From JBDIAG01 sp963835085 (GTDB lineage Bacteria > Actinomycetota > Actinomycetes > Actinomycetales > CAWJMD01), in NCBI GenBank assembly GCA_963835085.1, contig CAWIED010000001.1, positions 1,612,001 to 1,676,000 on the forward strand: 64,000 nt of DNA. Direction: 5' to 3'. Each line of letters opens with the position of its first letter. Within the stretch, counting starts at the first letter, position 1. Position numbers and translations under genes: made by a program. The notes under the pieces are model-generated. The model was not told where the DNA came from and made no database searches. It saw only the letters and a program-made list of their open reading frames with translations. This document shows positions 43,065 through 51,443 of this stretch, piece by piece.

Positions 43065-43248
43065 GCTAGGAAAGCTATCCAAGCTAGGTAGGTACCTCCC
43101 TAGCCTGGCTGCGTAGCTACGCCGTTCCGGCGCACCTACTAGCTCCTAGGTACCCTCGCTCGGCTGCGTAGCTGGCGGTACCCGCCTTGCGGCGCCCCGC
43201 CGTACTCTCCGCCTGGCCATGGGGACTCGTACCGCGCCCCGCGCGGCC
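43065..43248 (+). repeat. Long direct repeat, copy B
   Basis: Second copy of the repeat at 41162, same orientation, differing by small substitutions and a deletion of the middle GCTACGCCGCCTCGGCTGGG segment. Confidence 0.85.
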
Positions 43249-43710
43249 TTTCCTGGCCCACATAGACGCACTAAAACCCTCTTACCCATACCCTCACATG
43301 GGTAGAAACTTTCATCGCGTTGAATCGGCCTTGTAAAGGCACAACTGGTCAACGGGCACAGTCAAATCCATAGACAGCCTATATACCTCGCCAAACCGCA
43401 AAAGTTTCCGCGACAGGATCGTCAGCCTGTGGCGGAGAAGGGGTCCGAGCTAGTCCGGACCCCTGGCGGAGAGCAGCGCGTCGGCTACCTGACCGAGTGC
43501 CGGCTTCTACCGCGCACTCGGCCAACATCAGCCCAACGTCGTCGTGTCCCTTCAGAATCCATAGGTTGTCTATGAACTCAGCCTCGCTCGGGCTGCTGTA
43601 CACCTCACGGAAGACGTGGCAGCACTATCTGTGTAAGTGTCGGGTCGTACAAGAGATGCGACCCTTTGGTAGCCAATTTACCCACTTTGATTTTTCACAC
43701 TTTCATTACA

Positions 43711-43980
43711 AAATCTCAAGTGTGATCCGTGATCCGTGATCGACAGGTAGCCGGGTGGGCAGAGTCTCCGGGGGCATAGAAGTGTGAGCATCACCTGATC
43801 ACGTGTGATCGAGTACAGGGGTAAAATCGAACATAGCAGAGTGAATGATCTATTAAATAATTAAAATATATATATATATAATATATATATAATAGTACAT
43901 ATCACCCTTCCTTTTAGCTTTTTCAGCCTTCAGCCAAAGTCTCACCGGATCACGGATCACACGATCACACTTGAGATTTT
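43711..43980. repeat. GATC-rich inverted repeats flanking an AT tract, candidate origin
   Basis: AAAATCTCAAGTGTGATCCG at 43711 recurs inverted at about 43960-43980. GTGATC and its complement occur many times (TGATCCGTGATCCGTGATC, GATCACGTGTGATC, GGATCACGGATCACACGATC). In the middle, about 43852-43892, is ATATATATATATATAATATA. Iterated GATC motifs around a melting region are typical of replication origins. Confidence 0.6.
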
Positions 43981-44402
43981 GCGGTTTTCCCTACGTTCAT
44001 GGCACTGACCGCTATGCCCAGATGTTCACTAATGCCGGATCACCTGTGATTTTCGGCCCAGCCGCTTCGAATCGTTCACAATTTCATTACAATTCGGCAG
44101 GGTGCCACAAAAACGCTGGAATTAAGGCGACAACCTTTTCAACTCGTGGTTTCATCTCCACGTGTAGCTTTCGCCGAGCCTTTGGGAATTACTACTTTCC
44201 CGCCGACGTTCACTACACTAGAAATACAACGGTGCTTCGTACCATCGTTTCGGTTATTGGTTAGTTAACGGGGCCAAGGGTTTGGCCACCCGCGGCCCCG
44301 TTAGCGTTTGACCTGACTAACACTTTCTACAATGACAATGCTTTACTTGAATAGTTCGCCGTACGAAGCGAGCAACCAATCCGAAATGAAAGAAGTACTA
44401 AT

Positions 44403-46793
44403 ATGCCTCGTATTACGCGCCGGCCCACTCAGATTAAATCCGGTTGGGGTGCTGTCCCTATGACCCGCCTTACCAAGCCTGGCACCTTCAACGCTTGGCT
44501 CAGCCTGCTGGATGATGTAAAGGTCAGCCCAATTGACGAGTACAAGGCCACAGCCCGCTGCCCTATGGGCCACAACACCGGCTCAGTCGGCAAGCTCCAC
44601 GTTAGTCGTGACAACGGCAAGCTCCTGCTCCACTGCTTCGTGTGCGACAGCACGTTTCACGACATCCTCGCGGCAATCCTCGAATCACTTGACGAGTCCG
44701 ACCTCGCCCCTGATCACAACTACGTCTTGGACAATGACGGCACGGAACCCACGGCAGCTGAGCACGTGCGCATACCTAGGGTGCTTCCTCATGAAACCTT
44801 GCGTGCCGACCTCGATAGTTTCACCAAGACAGCTACCGAGCAGTGGCAGTCGGACCATGAGGGATTCCTGCACTACCTTGCTGAAACTGGCGCCGACCTC
44901 GCCACACTGGAGGAGCTACGCGTTGGTTATGTGCTTCCGCAGCAGGAGATACCCTCCAGCACCTGGCGCGGCCCGCGCATTCTATTCCCATTTTTTGATG
45001 ACCAGTATCAAGCCATCGGCGGCCAGGTACGTGCACAGCACAACGGCGCGTATGGATGGAGGAGCCTCAATACCCCAGATAGTGGTAACTGGTTAGGCTG
45101 TGGTTACCTGCCCGCTGAGCGGGCCTCCGATGTTCTAGTCATCACTGAGGGACCCAGAGACGCGCTCACGTCGTGTGTGGCTGGCTTTGACACTGTTGTA
45201 GCTGCCGGTATCACTACGCTACGGGCTGAGGAACGAGAACTTATCAAGGTGTGGGCCAAGGCACGACCTATAGTCGTTGCCTTCGATAACGACTCCACAA
45301 AGGCTCGAAATGTCGGCCAAGAGGCAGCAACGGAACTACAGGCCGCGTTGCAGGATCTCGGCTTGACAGTAGGTATACTCACTCCCCCGGCAAATGATCT
45401 GACCGCGTGGCGCTTGACCAACACGTCAACATTCGCTGAGGTATTTTCTTTGTCCGTAGCGAACAGCGTCCCTAGTGAACAGCCTAGTCTGACCGATCCA
45501 GCTATACTCAAGGTGAGCGCGTTGTATGCGGAGGCTCCCGACGCTTTGTATCGCGACCCTATGTTTGCCAAGCTGCATGCACAGGCTTTGGATTACCGTG
45601 TAAATCCATTCTCCTTTACCGTGGCGTACCTGACGTTCATCATGAGTCAGGTACCACCGGATCACATTGTGCGAGTCAACGGCCGCAATGCTCATCCGAC
45701 GCTGGCTACCTTCTTGGTCGGCAACACTGGTGGTGGTAAGGATGCACTAGAAGAGCGTATGAAGGACGTAGGAGGGCTCCAGCACGATGAGGTCAGATAC
45801 TACGGTGGCCTTGTGTCAGCCGAGTCTTTGCCCCTCCTCTACTGCGACACCAAAGGTACCCGACTCAAGTCCGGCGCGTTTGTAGTAGATACTGAAGCTA
45901 GCCAGACGCTCGCGCGCATGAATCGCGAAGGCTCCACCCTGGAGGCTGGTCTCATTAATTGGTTGAATTGTGGGGCGCTGGGTACCATCACGAAGACCTC
46001 CTCCGGCCTATATGTACCTGGCCGCACCTACTCTGGTGGCCTCCTGCTTGCGTTCCAACATGACTACGTAGGCGACTACCTGAAGAGAAATAACGGTGCC
46101 TCACAGCGCTTCTTGTGGACGGAAGCGCTACCGCTACGTCGCCAGAGTCTCGTCCTCATCCAAGCCACCTACTCGACTGCTGCACCTCTTCTGCCACGCC
46201 CCGCCGCAGCTTTTAGTTCGGAAGAAAACACTTTTGATCGCGGAATCACCGCTGAGAGTACAGAATCAGGTGCTCCGATCTTTCAAACAGTTACCGACTA
46301 CCGTTCATATGAATTCTTTGAGGGATTCGGCCGTGACCTCGAACGCATTACCAATGAGTATCAATTGGCAATGGGCTCTGATCTCTTCAACCCTGCCATC
46401 AAACGGGACTCACAGAAGTCATTCCTACTGATCCGGCTTTCTATGGCTATCAGATTCGCCAAGGGCACTAATATTCGCAACAACACCTGGTACAAGATAA
46501 CCGAAGAGGATTATTCCCAAGCCCATCTCATCTATGAAACGTCAACGCGCATTCGCGAGTACTACGCCACCGTAGATGCTCAGACGGCACCTACCTTCTC
46601 TGAGGCGGAATCGGCCGTGCTGGAGATGCTTACCAGCACGTGGACTCCAATAGCAAAGAGAACGCTGTCACCTAAACGGCGCACCGCCTTGGATAGCCTG
46701 CTAAGTAAGCGCCTAGTGGAGAAGCGGATTGACGGCAAGCGCGTGGAATACCGCATTAACGTGATCGAACTAAATAAGATTGGTGGCCAATAA
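44403..46793 (+). CDS. Prophage primase-helicase
   Basis: Replication protein of 796 residues. N-terminal zinc-binding primase motif: CPMGHNT...LHVSRDN...LLLHCFVCDSTF. TOPRIM-like domain with VLVITEGPRDALTSCVAGFD and IVVAFDNDSTKARN. C-terminal P-loop ATPase of DUF3987/primase-helicase type with Walker A FLVGNTGGGKD (Asp replaces the usual Ser/Thr). A terminal winged helix (SALEMLTSTW-like: VLEMLTSTWTPIAKRTLSPK) may bind the origin. Start 44403; an internal Met at 44460 is possible. The non-coding block upstream is the natural candidate origin. Confidence 0.88.
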   Translation: MPRITRRPTQIKSGWGAVPMTRLTKPGTFNAWLSLLDDVKVSPIDEYKATARCPMGHNTGSVGKLHVSRDNGKLLLHCFVCDSTFHDILAAILESLDESDLAPDHNYVLDNDGTEPTAAEHVRIPRVLPHETLRADLDSFTKTATEQWQSDHEGFLHYLAETGADLATLEELRVGYVLPQQEIPSSTWRGPRILFPFFDDQYQAIGGQVRAQHNGAYGWRSLNTPDSGNWLGCGYLPAERASDVLVITEGPRDALTSCVAGFDTVVAAGITTLRAEERELIKVWAKARPIVVAFDNDSTKARNVGQEAATELQAALQDLGLTVGILTPPANDLTAWRLTNTSTFAEVFSLSVANSVPSEQPSLTDPAILKVSALYAEAPDALYRDPMFAKLHAQALDYRVNPFSFTVAYLTFIMSQVPPDHIVRVNGRNAHPTLATFLVGNTGGGKDALEERMKDVGGLQHDEVRYYGGLVSAESLPLLYCDTKGTRLKSGAFVVDTEASQTLARMNREGSTLEAGLINWLNCGALGTITKTSSGLYVPGRTYSGGLLLAFQHDYVGDYLKRNNGASQRFLWTEALPLRRQSLVLIQATYSTAAPLLPRPAAAFSSEENTFDRGITAESTESGAPIFQTVTDYRSYEFFEGFGRDLERITNEYQLAMGSDLFNPAIKRDSQKSFLLIRLSMAIRFAKGTNIRNNTWYKITEEDYSQAHLIYETSTRIREYYATVDAQTAPTFSEAESAVLEMLTSTWTPIAKRTLSPKRRTALDSLLSKRLVEKRIDGKRVEYRINVIELNKIGGQ

Positions 46794-46797
46794 CACA

Positions 46798-47124
46798 ATG
46801 CGACTGAACGAGCAGGTATCACGGCTTGAAGCAATTATGGAAGGCTGCGACCTAGCTTCCCTAAATATTCGCCGGATGAAAAATGGCCGGTACAAAATTA
46901 CTCCTACCCTCAGGACGTACGAGCCTGCGGTTCAGGGAGCGATTGATTCCATCCGTGAGTCTATTCGCCCCCATGCCACCAAATCCTGGCTACCTCTAGT
47001 AGCTTGTCAGGATAAGACTACGAAAGCACAGAACACTCGTAAAGCTGCTGAGAGCCTGACTAAGCAAGGAATTATCGAAATGCAGGTAGCTCACGGCTGG
47101 CAGCAGTATCGCCGGACGCAATGA
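46798..47124 (+). CDS. Prophage hypothetical protein downstream of primase
   Basis: 108 residues from ATG 46798 (or 114 from GTG 46780, which would overlap the primase). Basic, helical: MRLNEQVSRLEAIMEGCDLA, TKAQNTRKAAESLTKQGIIE. No recognised domain. Five bases after the primase stop, so the same transcript. Confidence 0.65.
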   Translation: MRLNEQVSRLEAIMEGCDLASLNIRRMKNGRYKITPTLRTYEPAVQGAIDSIRESIRPHATKSWLPLVACQDKTTKAQNTRKAAESLTKQGIIEMQVAHGWQQYRRTQ

Positions 47125-47243
47125 GCGTTTACGCACAAAGTGGCTTGCCTGAATATTTCTTTTGAAATAAGCTGGGACAAATAAAGTACCTGGGTAATTG
47201 TATACAGTGAAAGCGGGAGCAGGTCCTCCCGTTAGCTGATTTT

Positions 47244-47303
47244 CCGAGTACCCCGGCAACGCTAGTGCTGTGCATAGAGCGAGCACACGACCGGGGTACT
47301 CGG
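47244..47303. terminator. Cruciform-like hairpin with 13-bp arms
   Basis: CCGAGTACCCCGG and its exact complement, with an inner GTGCT/AGCAC stem. Followed by GGGCTTAAAACCC. Terminator or structured leader of the next gene. Confidence 0.6.
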
Positions 47304-47328
47304 GGCTTAAAACCCTACGGAGGAAGTA

Positions 47329-47647
47329 GTGACTGATGGATCAGACGAGCAGCCAGACGATAGTGACCTCCCTAGCGGCGAAGTTCCAGGCAGTGGTGCG
47401 GATGGTGACGGAGAGAATTCGGCAGATCAAGGAAGCCCTGACGAACTGGGCAGCGACAGTGACTCACCTGACGGAGACGATCCAAACGCTAACAGCGATT
47501 CAGACGATGCAGAATCAAATGATAATGCTCCGAGCCGACAACAATTTCGGCGAACCGGAAGAGTCCTACGAATTCAACTACGACGAGTATGCACCCAACG
47601 GCTTCTCTGCAAGCTATCCCATCTCCCTCAGCGATTACGAGTTCTAA
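47329..47647 (+). CDS. Acidic prophage protein, two overlapping frames
   Basis: GTG 47329 follows GGAGGAAGTA at ideal spacing and begins MTDGSDEQPDDSDLPSGEVP with a long Asp/Ser/Gly tract, but after about residue 75 becomes basic and unlikely. ATG 47336, one base out of frame, gives 103 residues ending NFGEPEESYEFNYDEYAPNG and stopping at 47647. Joining the acidic start to that end needs one +1 shift around 47535-47560. The alternative is that only the second frame (with a helical start MDQTSSQTIVTSLAAKFQAV) is used. I cannot decide from sequence. Confidence 0.45.
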
Positions 47648-47651
47648 CTAA

Positions 47652-47729
47652 GACCGAGTGGCCTCAGCTTCCCCGTTGATTCTGTGTTGCTCCTCCCAGC
47701 ACGGTCCGGGTCGAGGCTGAGGCCGCTCA
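47652..47729 (+). terminator. Stem GGCCTCAGC/GCTGAGGCC
   Basis: Nine-bp perfect stem with extended flanks, enclosing 48 bases. Separates the replication block from the late genes; no clear U-run. Confidence 0.45.
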
Positions 47730-47824
47730 CGATGCGTAGGAATTATCACACCGCCACGGTGGATCGCTGACCTAACAAGGCTATTAATTGCCGGGGCATT
47801 GACATATCATTGACTGGGATTGAC

Positions 47825-48148
47825 TTGAATAAACTACTCGTAGCTAGTACTGCCCTTGCCCTGCTCCTAACGACACCCGCAGTATTTTCGGCCAGCGCTG
47901 AGGCTCATTCAAAGCACAACCACCACTCAACGCCTAAGCAGACTACGCCCTCACCTAAGCCATCGCCGACTCCTGTGACTACACCACCGGACTACACCTC
48001 CGTCTACGGCAACAACCTGATTGAAGTCGAGTACAACAAATCGGCATTCACCAAGGCATGCAAAGCCTATCCGAAATATTTGGCCGAGTTGAGAGACGTA
48101 GATCTTAATACCCCTGGCAATAAGAAGTACGTAGAGTCCTACTGCTGA
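47825..48148 (+). CDS. Secreted His/Pro-rich prophage protein
   Basis: About 107 residues. Signal peptide: short start then KLLVASTALALLLTTPAVFS and ASAEA cleavage site. Then HSKHNHHSTPKQTTPSPKPS Pro/Thr linker and a small Cys-containing domain (SAFTKACKAYPKYLAELRDV, YVESYC), similar to DUF-type secreted pieces of actinophages. Start codon uncertain: TTG 47825 or TTG 47810. Probably a lysogenic-conversion factor. Confidence 0.6.
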   Translation: MNKLLVASTALALLLTTPAVFSASAEAHSKHNHHSTPKQTTPSPKPSPTPVTTPPDYTSVYGNNLIEVEYNKSAFTKACKAYPKYLAELRDVDLNTPGNKKYVESYC

Positions 48149-48230
48149 CGCCACCTGTGCCAGGCACACCCCATCGCAATGGCCGCCCCTGAACAATGCC
48201 CTCAGTACTGAGGTCCTCAACAGGGTCAGG

Positions 48231-48290
48231 CCGAATTTTTTCGGCGGTGCTGGAAAATCCCTGCCCCTTACTACGGTGAACAAATATGTG
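48231..48290 (+). promoter_or_regulatory. Repeated late promoter-like segment, copy 1
   Basis: AATTTTTTCGGC...TGGAAAAT...CCCCTTAC...CAAATATG. Closely resembles 48638-48693. Ends at the HNH start codon, so transcripts could be nearly leaderless. Confidence 0.45.
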
Positions 48291-48558
48291 GACAGGTGAG
48301 AGAAAGAACAGGCTGCCAAAGAATTGGCAGTCTCTACGGACCAAAGTATTTCGGCGAGACAAGAAAACCTGCCAAATATGTGGAGCTCCTGCTACACAAG
48401 TAGATCATATTATTGCCGGTGATAATCACGCACTAGAAAATCTGCAAGCACTATGCACTCCTTGTCACAGGAGGAAGAGCAGCAGAGAAGGCTACGAGGC
48501 ACGAGCCAAGCTGCCATCCATCTACCGGACAGCAGAGGTTCACCCAGCTGACCGTTGA
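48286..48558 (+). CDS. HNH endonuclease
   Basis: 90 residues with zinc-finger HNH fold: CQICGAPATQVDHIIAGDNH, ALENLQALCTPCHRRKSS. HNH proteins next to terminase genes take part in cleavage during DNA packaging in many cos phages. Here the small and large terminase follow after a 480-base gap and a holin-like gene. Confidence 0.85.
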   Translation: MWTGERKNRLPKNWQSLRTKVFRRDKKTCQICGAPATQVDHIIAGDNHALENLQALCTPCHRRKSSREGYEARAKLPSIYRTAEVHPADR

Positions 48559-49039
48559 TGGCCCGTGAATATTCACAAGTCGAGCACAACTTTAATTATT
48601 ACTCAGCCAATAATTATTTTCGAGCAGCAATTTTAAATTTTTTCGGCCAAACTGAAAAATAATTCCCCTTACCCTAAATAAATATAGAGACGTACATGCA
48701 TCCTACGGTCAGTCGTCCCTGGCAATTGTTGAAAATTAATATCCCACATTTACACAACCCAGTTCGATTCACTCAAGCAAATGTGAATATTAATTTTCAC
48801 AAGTTGGTAATGTCCGTTTAACGTAGATGGTGGGGGTATACCCCAACTCACCAGCAAGAAGGAATATCGGTGAGGACAGGCTTTCGCGAAGCGTACAGAT
48901 TGCAAACCTCAGTATGACCGAATAAAATCGAGATGTCCTAAATAAATTTATTCCGGCTTATGCCCGATTCAAGGTATCATAAGTCTAAACGGAAAATACT
49001 AATACGCAATTACTTCACAAACTAGCCAGGGAGGCAAAA
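48559..49039. other. AT-rich non-coding gap before terminase, possible cos region
   Basis: No gene. Holds promoter-like copy 2 (48638-48693) and an inverted repeat GAAAATTAATAT...ATATTAATTTTC (about 48731-48742 and 48785-48797). The position between HNH and terminase is typical for a cos or pac site; the nick site cannot be read from sequence. Confidence 0.5.
48638..48693 (+). promoter_or_regulatory. Repeated late promoter-like segment, copy 2
   Basis: AATTTTTTCGGCCAAACTGA then AAAATAATTCCCCTTACCCT then AAATAAATATAG. Same order of blocks as copy 1. Confidence 0.45.
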
Positions 49040-49222
49040 ATGAAAATTGCCAAGTTTCGCAAGGCTGCTGTTGCCTCCGTTGGTTTTTTGGTGACGACAG
49101 TTTCAGCGCTTACTGCCGGCAATTTGCTCCCTGAAAATTGGGCGCCGTGGATTGCAGTAATTATTTCGGTGGCTAGTGCTTACGGCGTCTACGCTGTTCC
49201 TAATCACAATGATGAGGCATAG
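49040..49222 (+). CDS. Holin-like membrane protein
   Basis: 60 residues, two membrane helices (VASVGFLVTTVSALTAGNLL and WIAVIISVASAYGVYAVPN). The YAVPN ending is frequent in small actinophage holins. GGGAGG precedes the ATG. No endolysin is adjacent; it is placed before the terminase, unusual for a lysis gene. Confidence 0.65.
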   Translation: MKIAKFRKAAVASVGFLVTTVSALTAGNLLPENWAPWIAVIISVASAYGVYAVPNHNDEA

Positions 49223-49656
49223 TGGCACTGCCTGGACCAGCACAGAATCCGAATAAAATCGGTCGGACACCTAACGCTGGCTACACCGACGTTGACGATG
49301 TGCCCTACCTCGCTGGTAGAGCACATGAACTCCCTATGGATTACCGCTGGCACCCTATTACTCTTGAGTGGTGGGACGAGCTACGGACGATGCCGCACTG
49401 TGTTATCTGGACTACCGGAGATTGGCGCGCAGCCGTAGATCTAGCAATTCTTAAAGACGGATTCTATAAACGCAGTACCAACTCAGCGCAGAACACCGAG
49501 ATTCGCCGACGTGAGGCCAACCTAGAAGCCTGACCAGTGAGGACCGCCGCAAGCTCCGTATCCGCTACCGCCCTATAGCGACCGTCACGGAGCAAGGCGA
49601 CAACGTCGTGTCGATAGCTCATTCAACACGCAAGCGACGAGTTATCACTGACTAAA
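49222..49656 (+). CDS. Terminase small subunit, C-terminus in another frame
   Basis: Recognises phage DNA for packaging. GTG 49222 overlaps the holin stop. First frame: MALPGPAQNPNKIGRTPNAG..., HPITLEWWDELRTMPHCVIW (typical of actinophage small terminases) ending at 49533 in REANLEA. The next frame (one base back) reads LTSEDRRKLRIRYRPIATVT to a stop at 49656, matching the usual ending (…SxEDRxKLRIRY) I know from related proteins. One missing base near 49528 would explain it. Confidence 0.7.
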
Positions 49657-49671
49657 AGGAAGTCCTGGTGA

Positions 49672-49692
49672 CCTCCAGCTTAGCCCTGGAGG
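49672..49692 (+). promoter_or_regulatory. Hairpin hiding the terminase ribosome site
   Basis: CCTCCAG-CTTAGCC... pairs with CTGGAGG, the Shine-Dalgarno of the large terminase (start TTG 49699). Stem of seven base pairs. It would limit initiation unless upstream translation opens it. Confidence 0.5.
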
Positions 49693-49698
49693 CTCATT

Positions 49699-51424
49699 TT
49701 GCGTTTCCTGGTAAAGCACCCTGAACATGATCGTCTACGGGGCCTTGGTGGGCTTGCTAACGCGTGGATCGAATACTTCTGTGTACATGGTCCTGGCGAT
49801 GTGCAAGGTATACCACTGAACCCAGATATTCCTGGAGCACTACCGCTAGACGATGAATTTGCGGGATTCATTGCTGATACCTATGCTCTTTGATACGACC
49901 GGTAAGAGGCTCTATAACTCTGAGACGATCTCCCGAGCTAAAGGCCGCGCCAAGTCTGAGCTTGCTGCATTCCTTGTTCTATTCGAATTTCTCGGGCCCT
50001 GTCGATTTGATGGCTGGGCACGCGGAGGAGAAATCTTCCGCATAGGTGATTTCCAATACGAATATGAGCCTGGCGAGGCTATGGGCCGACCGATTACCTC
50101 ACCGTTTATTCGCCTGCTCGCGACGGAAGAGTCACAGGTAGGCAATACCTACTCAACGGTCTATTACATTCTCGGAGGTAACGGCGAGGGGTCAGGCTCA
50201 CAGCCCCTGCTGGATGCCTACGAGATCCCCGCTAGCAACGTCATGCTTGGTGGGATCATCCACCCTGACGGAGGCGAGATTCGCCCGTCTACGGCGTCCG
50301 CAGCGGCAAAAGACGGTGGTAAAGAGAGTTTCGCCGTAGCCGATGAGGTACACCTATACAACACTCCTGAGCTACACCGAATGTACAACACCGTCGTAAG
50401 AAACATGGATAAGCGACTCCTAGCCGATCCGTGGATGCTCTCCACGACGACCATGTACGCGCCCGGCGAAAATTCCGTAGGCGAACTCGCCCACGACGAG
50501 GCTAGGCGCATCGTTGAGGGTACGGCCAAGATTGACAACCTACTCTTTGATCATCGGCAGGCAGACCCTGATGTCAACGTAGCTGATATCGACTCGATTA
50601 TCGCCGGTCTAACAGAGGCTTATGGTCCCGCGGCCGAGTGGATGCCCATTACACGCATCGCTAAGGCGTTTTTTGATCGTCGTAGGGCTATTGCTGATCA
50701 ACGTCGGTACTTTCTCAACCAGCCGACTTCTACTAGTGACGCTTGGCTCACTGCCTACGAGATCGAATCCGTAGCAGCAGAGGAGATTGTCGCTCCCGGT
50801 GAAAAGATCGCGCTCGGGTTCGACGGTTCGCGTAAACGAGCTAACGGCGGTATTGCTGACTCCACGGTGCTAGTCGGCTGTCGAATCAGTGATGCCTTCC
50901 TCTTCCCGCTCGGTGTATGGGAGCAGCCTGAAGGACCTATCGGTGAAAACTGGGTAGTCCCATCAGAGGAAGTTGACGCAGCAGTCGACCATGCCAGAAA
51001 GACATACGACGTTGTCGCCTTCTTCGCTGACCCTCCGTACTGGGAAAGCACTATCGCTGCCTGGGAAGCCGAATTCGGTGATGACCTAGCAATTTCGGCC
51101 GGACCAAAATCCGCTATCGCTTGGTGGACTAATAGAACTACTTTGATGTCTCGTGCTCTCGACACCTTTTACACGACGGTAATCGACCGTGGGCTAAAGA
51201 TCCTCAAAGACTCTGTGCTTATCAGGCATTTGCTGAATGCTCGCCGCCGTCCTCGCCGTGAAGGTATGGCTGTCGGCAAGGAGCACCCATCTAGTCGCAA
51301 CAAGATCGACGGCGCCATAGCCGCAGTCCTAGCGCTCCTGGCGCGAAATGAATATCTCGCAGCCGGACCTAAAGACAAGAAGAAGCGCCGCGCATTCCAA
51401 GCGATGGTTGTGCGCCGATACTGA
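49699..51424 (+). CDS. Terminase large subunit, with +1 frame change at CTT TGA
   Basis: ATP-driven packaging motor and nuclease. TTG 49699 begins MRFLVKHPEHDRLRGLGGLA then NAWIEYFCVHGPGDVQGIPL and ADTYAL, then stops at TGA 49891. The next frame, +1, continues DTTGKRLYNSETISRAKGRA KSELAAF to 51424. SRAKGRAKSE is the Walker A; VADEVHL the Walker B. The nuclease Asp residues are around ALGFDGSRKRANGG. The join reads ADTYAL-DTTGKRL if CTT slips +1, just as homologues read without gap. Full length about 575 residues, normal. The frame break may be recoding or an extra T. Confidence 0.85.
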
Positions 51425-51443
51425 TCACCCTGGAAGGGGTAGC

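Larger units (their letters stand above)
42609..44402. other. Non-coding block 2: two IR-flanked AT-rich tracts
   Basis: About 1.8 kb with no gene I can support; a weak leftward frame (GTG 43603 to 43379, VYSSPSEAEFIDNLWILKG) has partly protein-like sequence but ends after a terminator-like hairpin at 43440. Holds the GTAGGAC cluster with AT tract, direct repeat copy B, and the GATC-rich inverted repeats with a second AT tract. Placed directly upstream of the primase-helicase. Confidence 0.6.
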
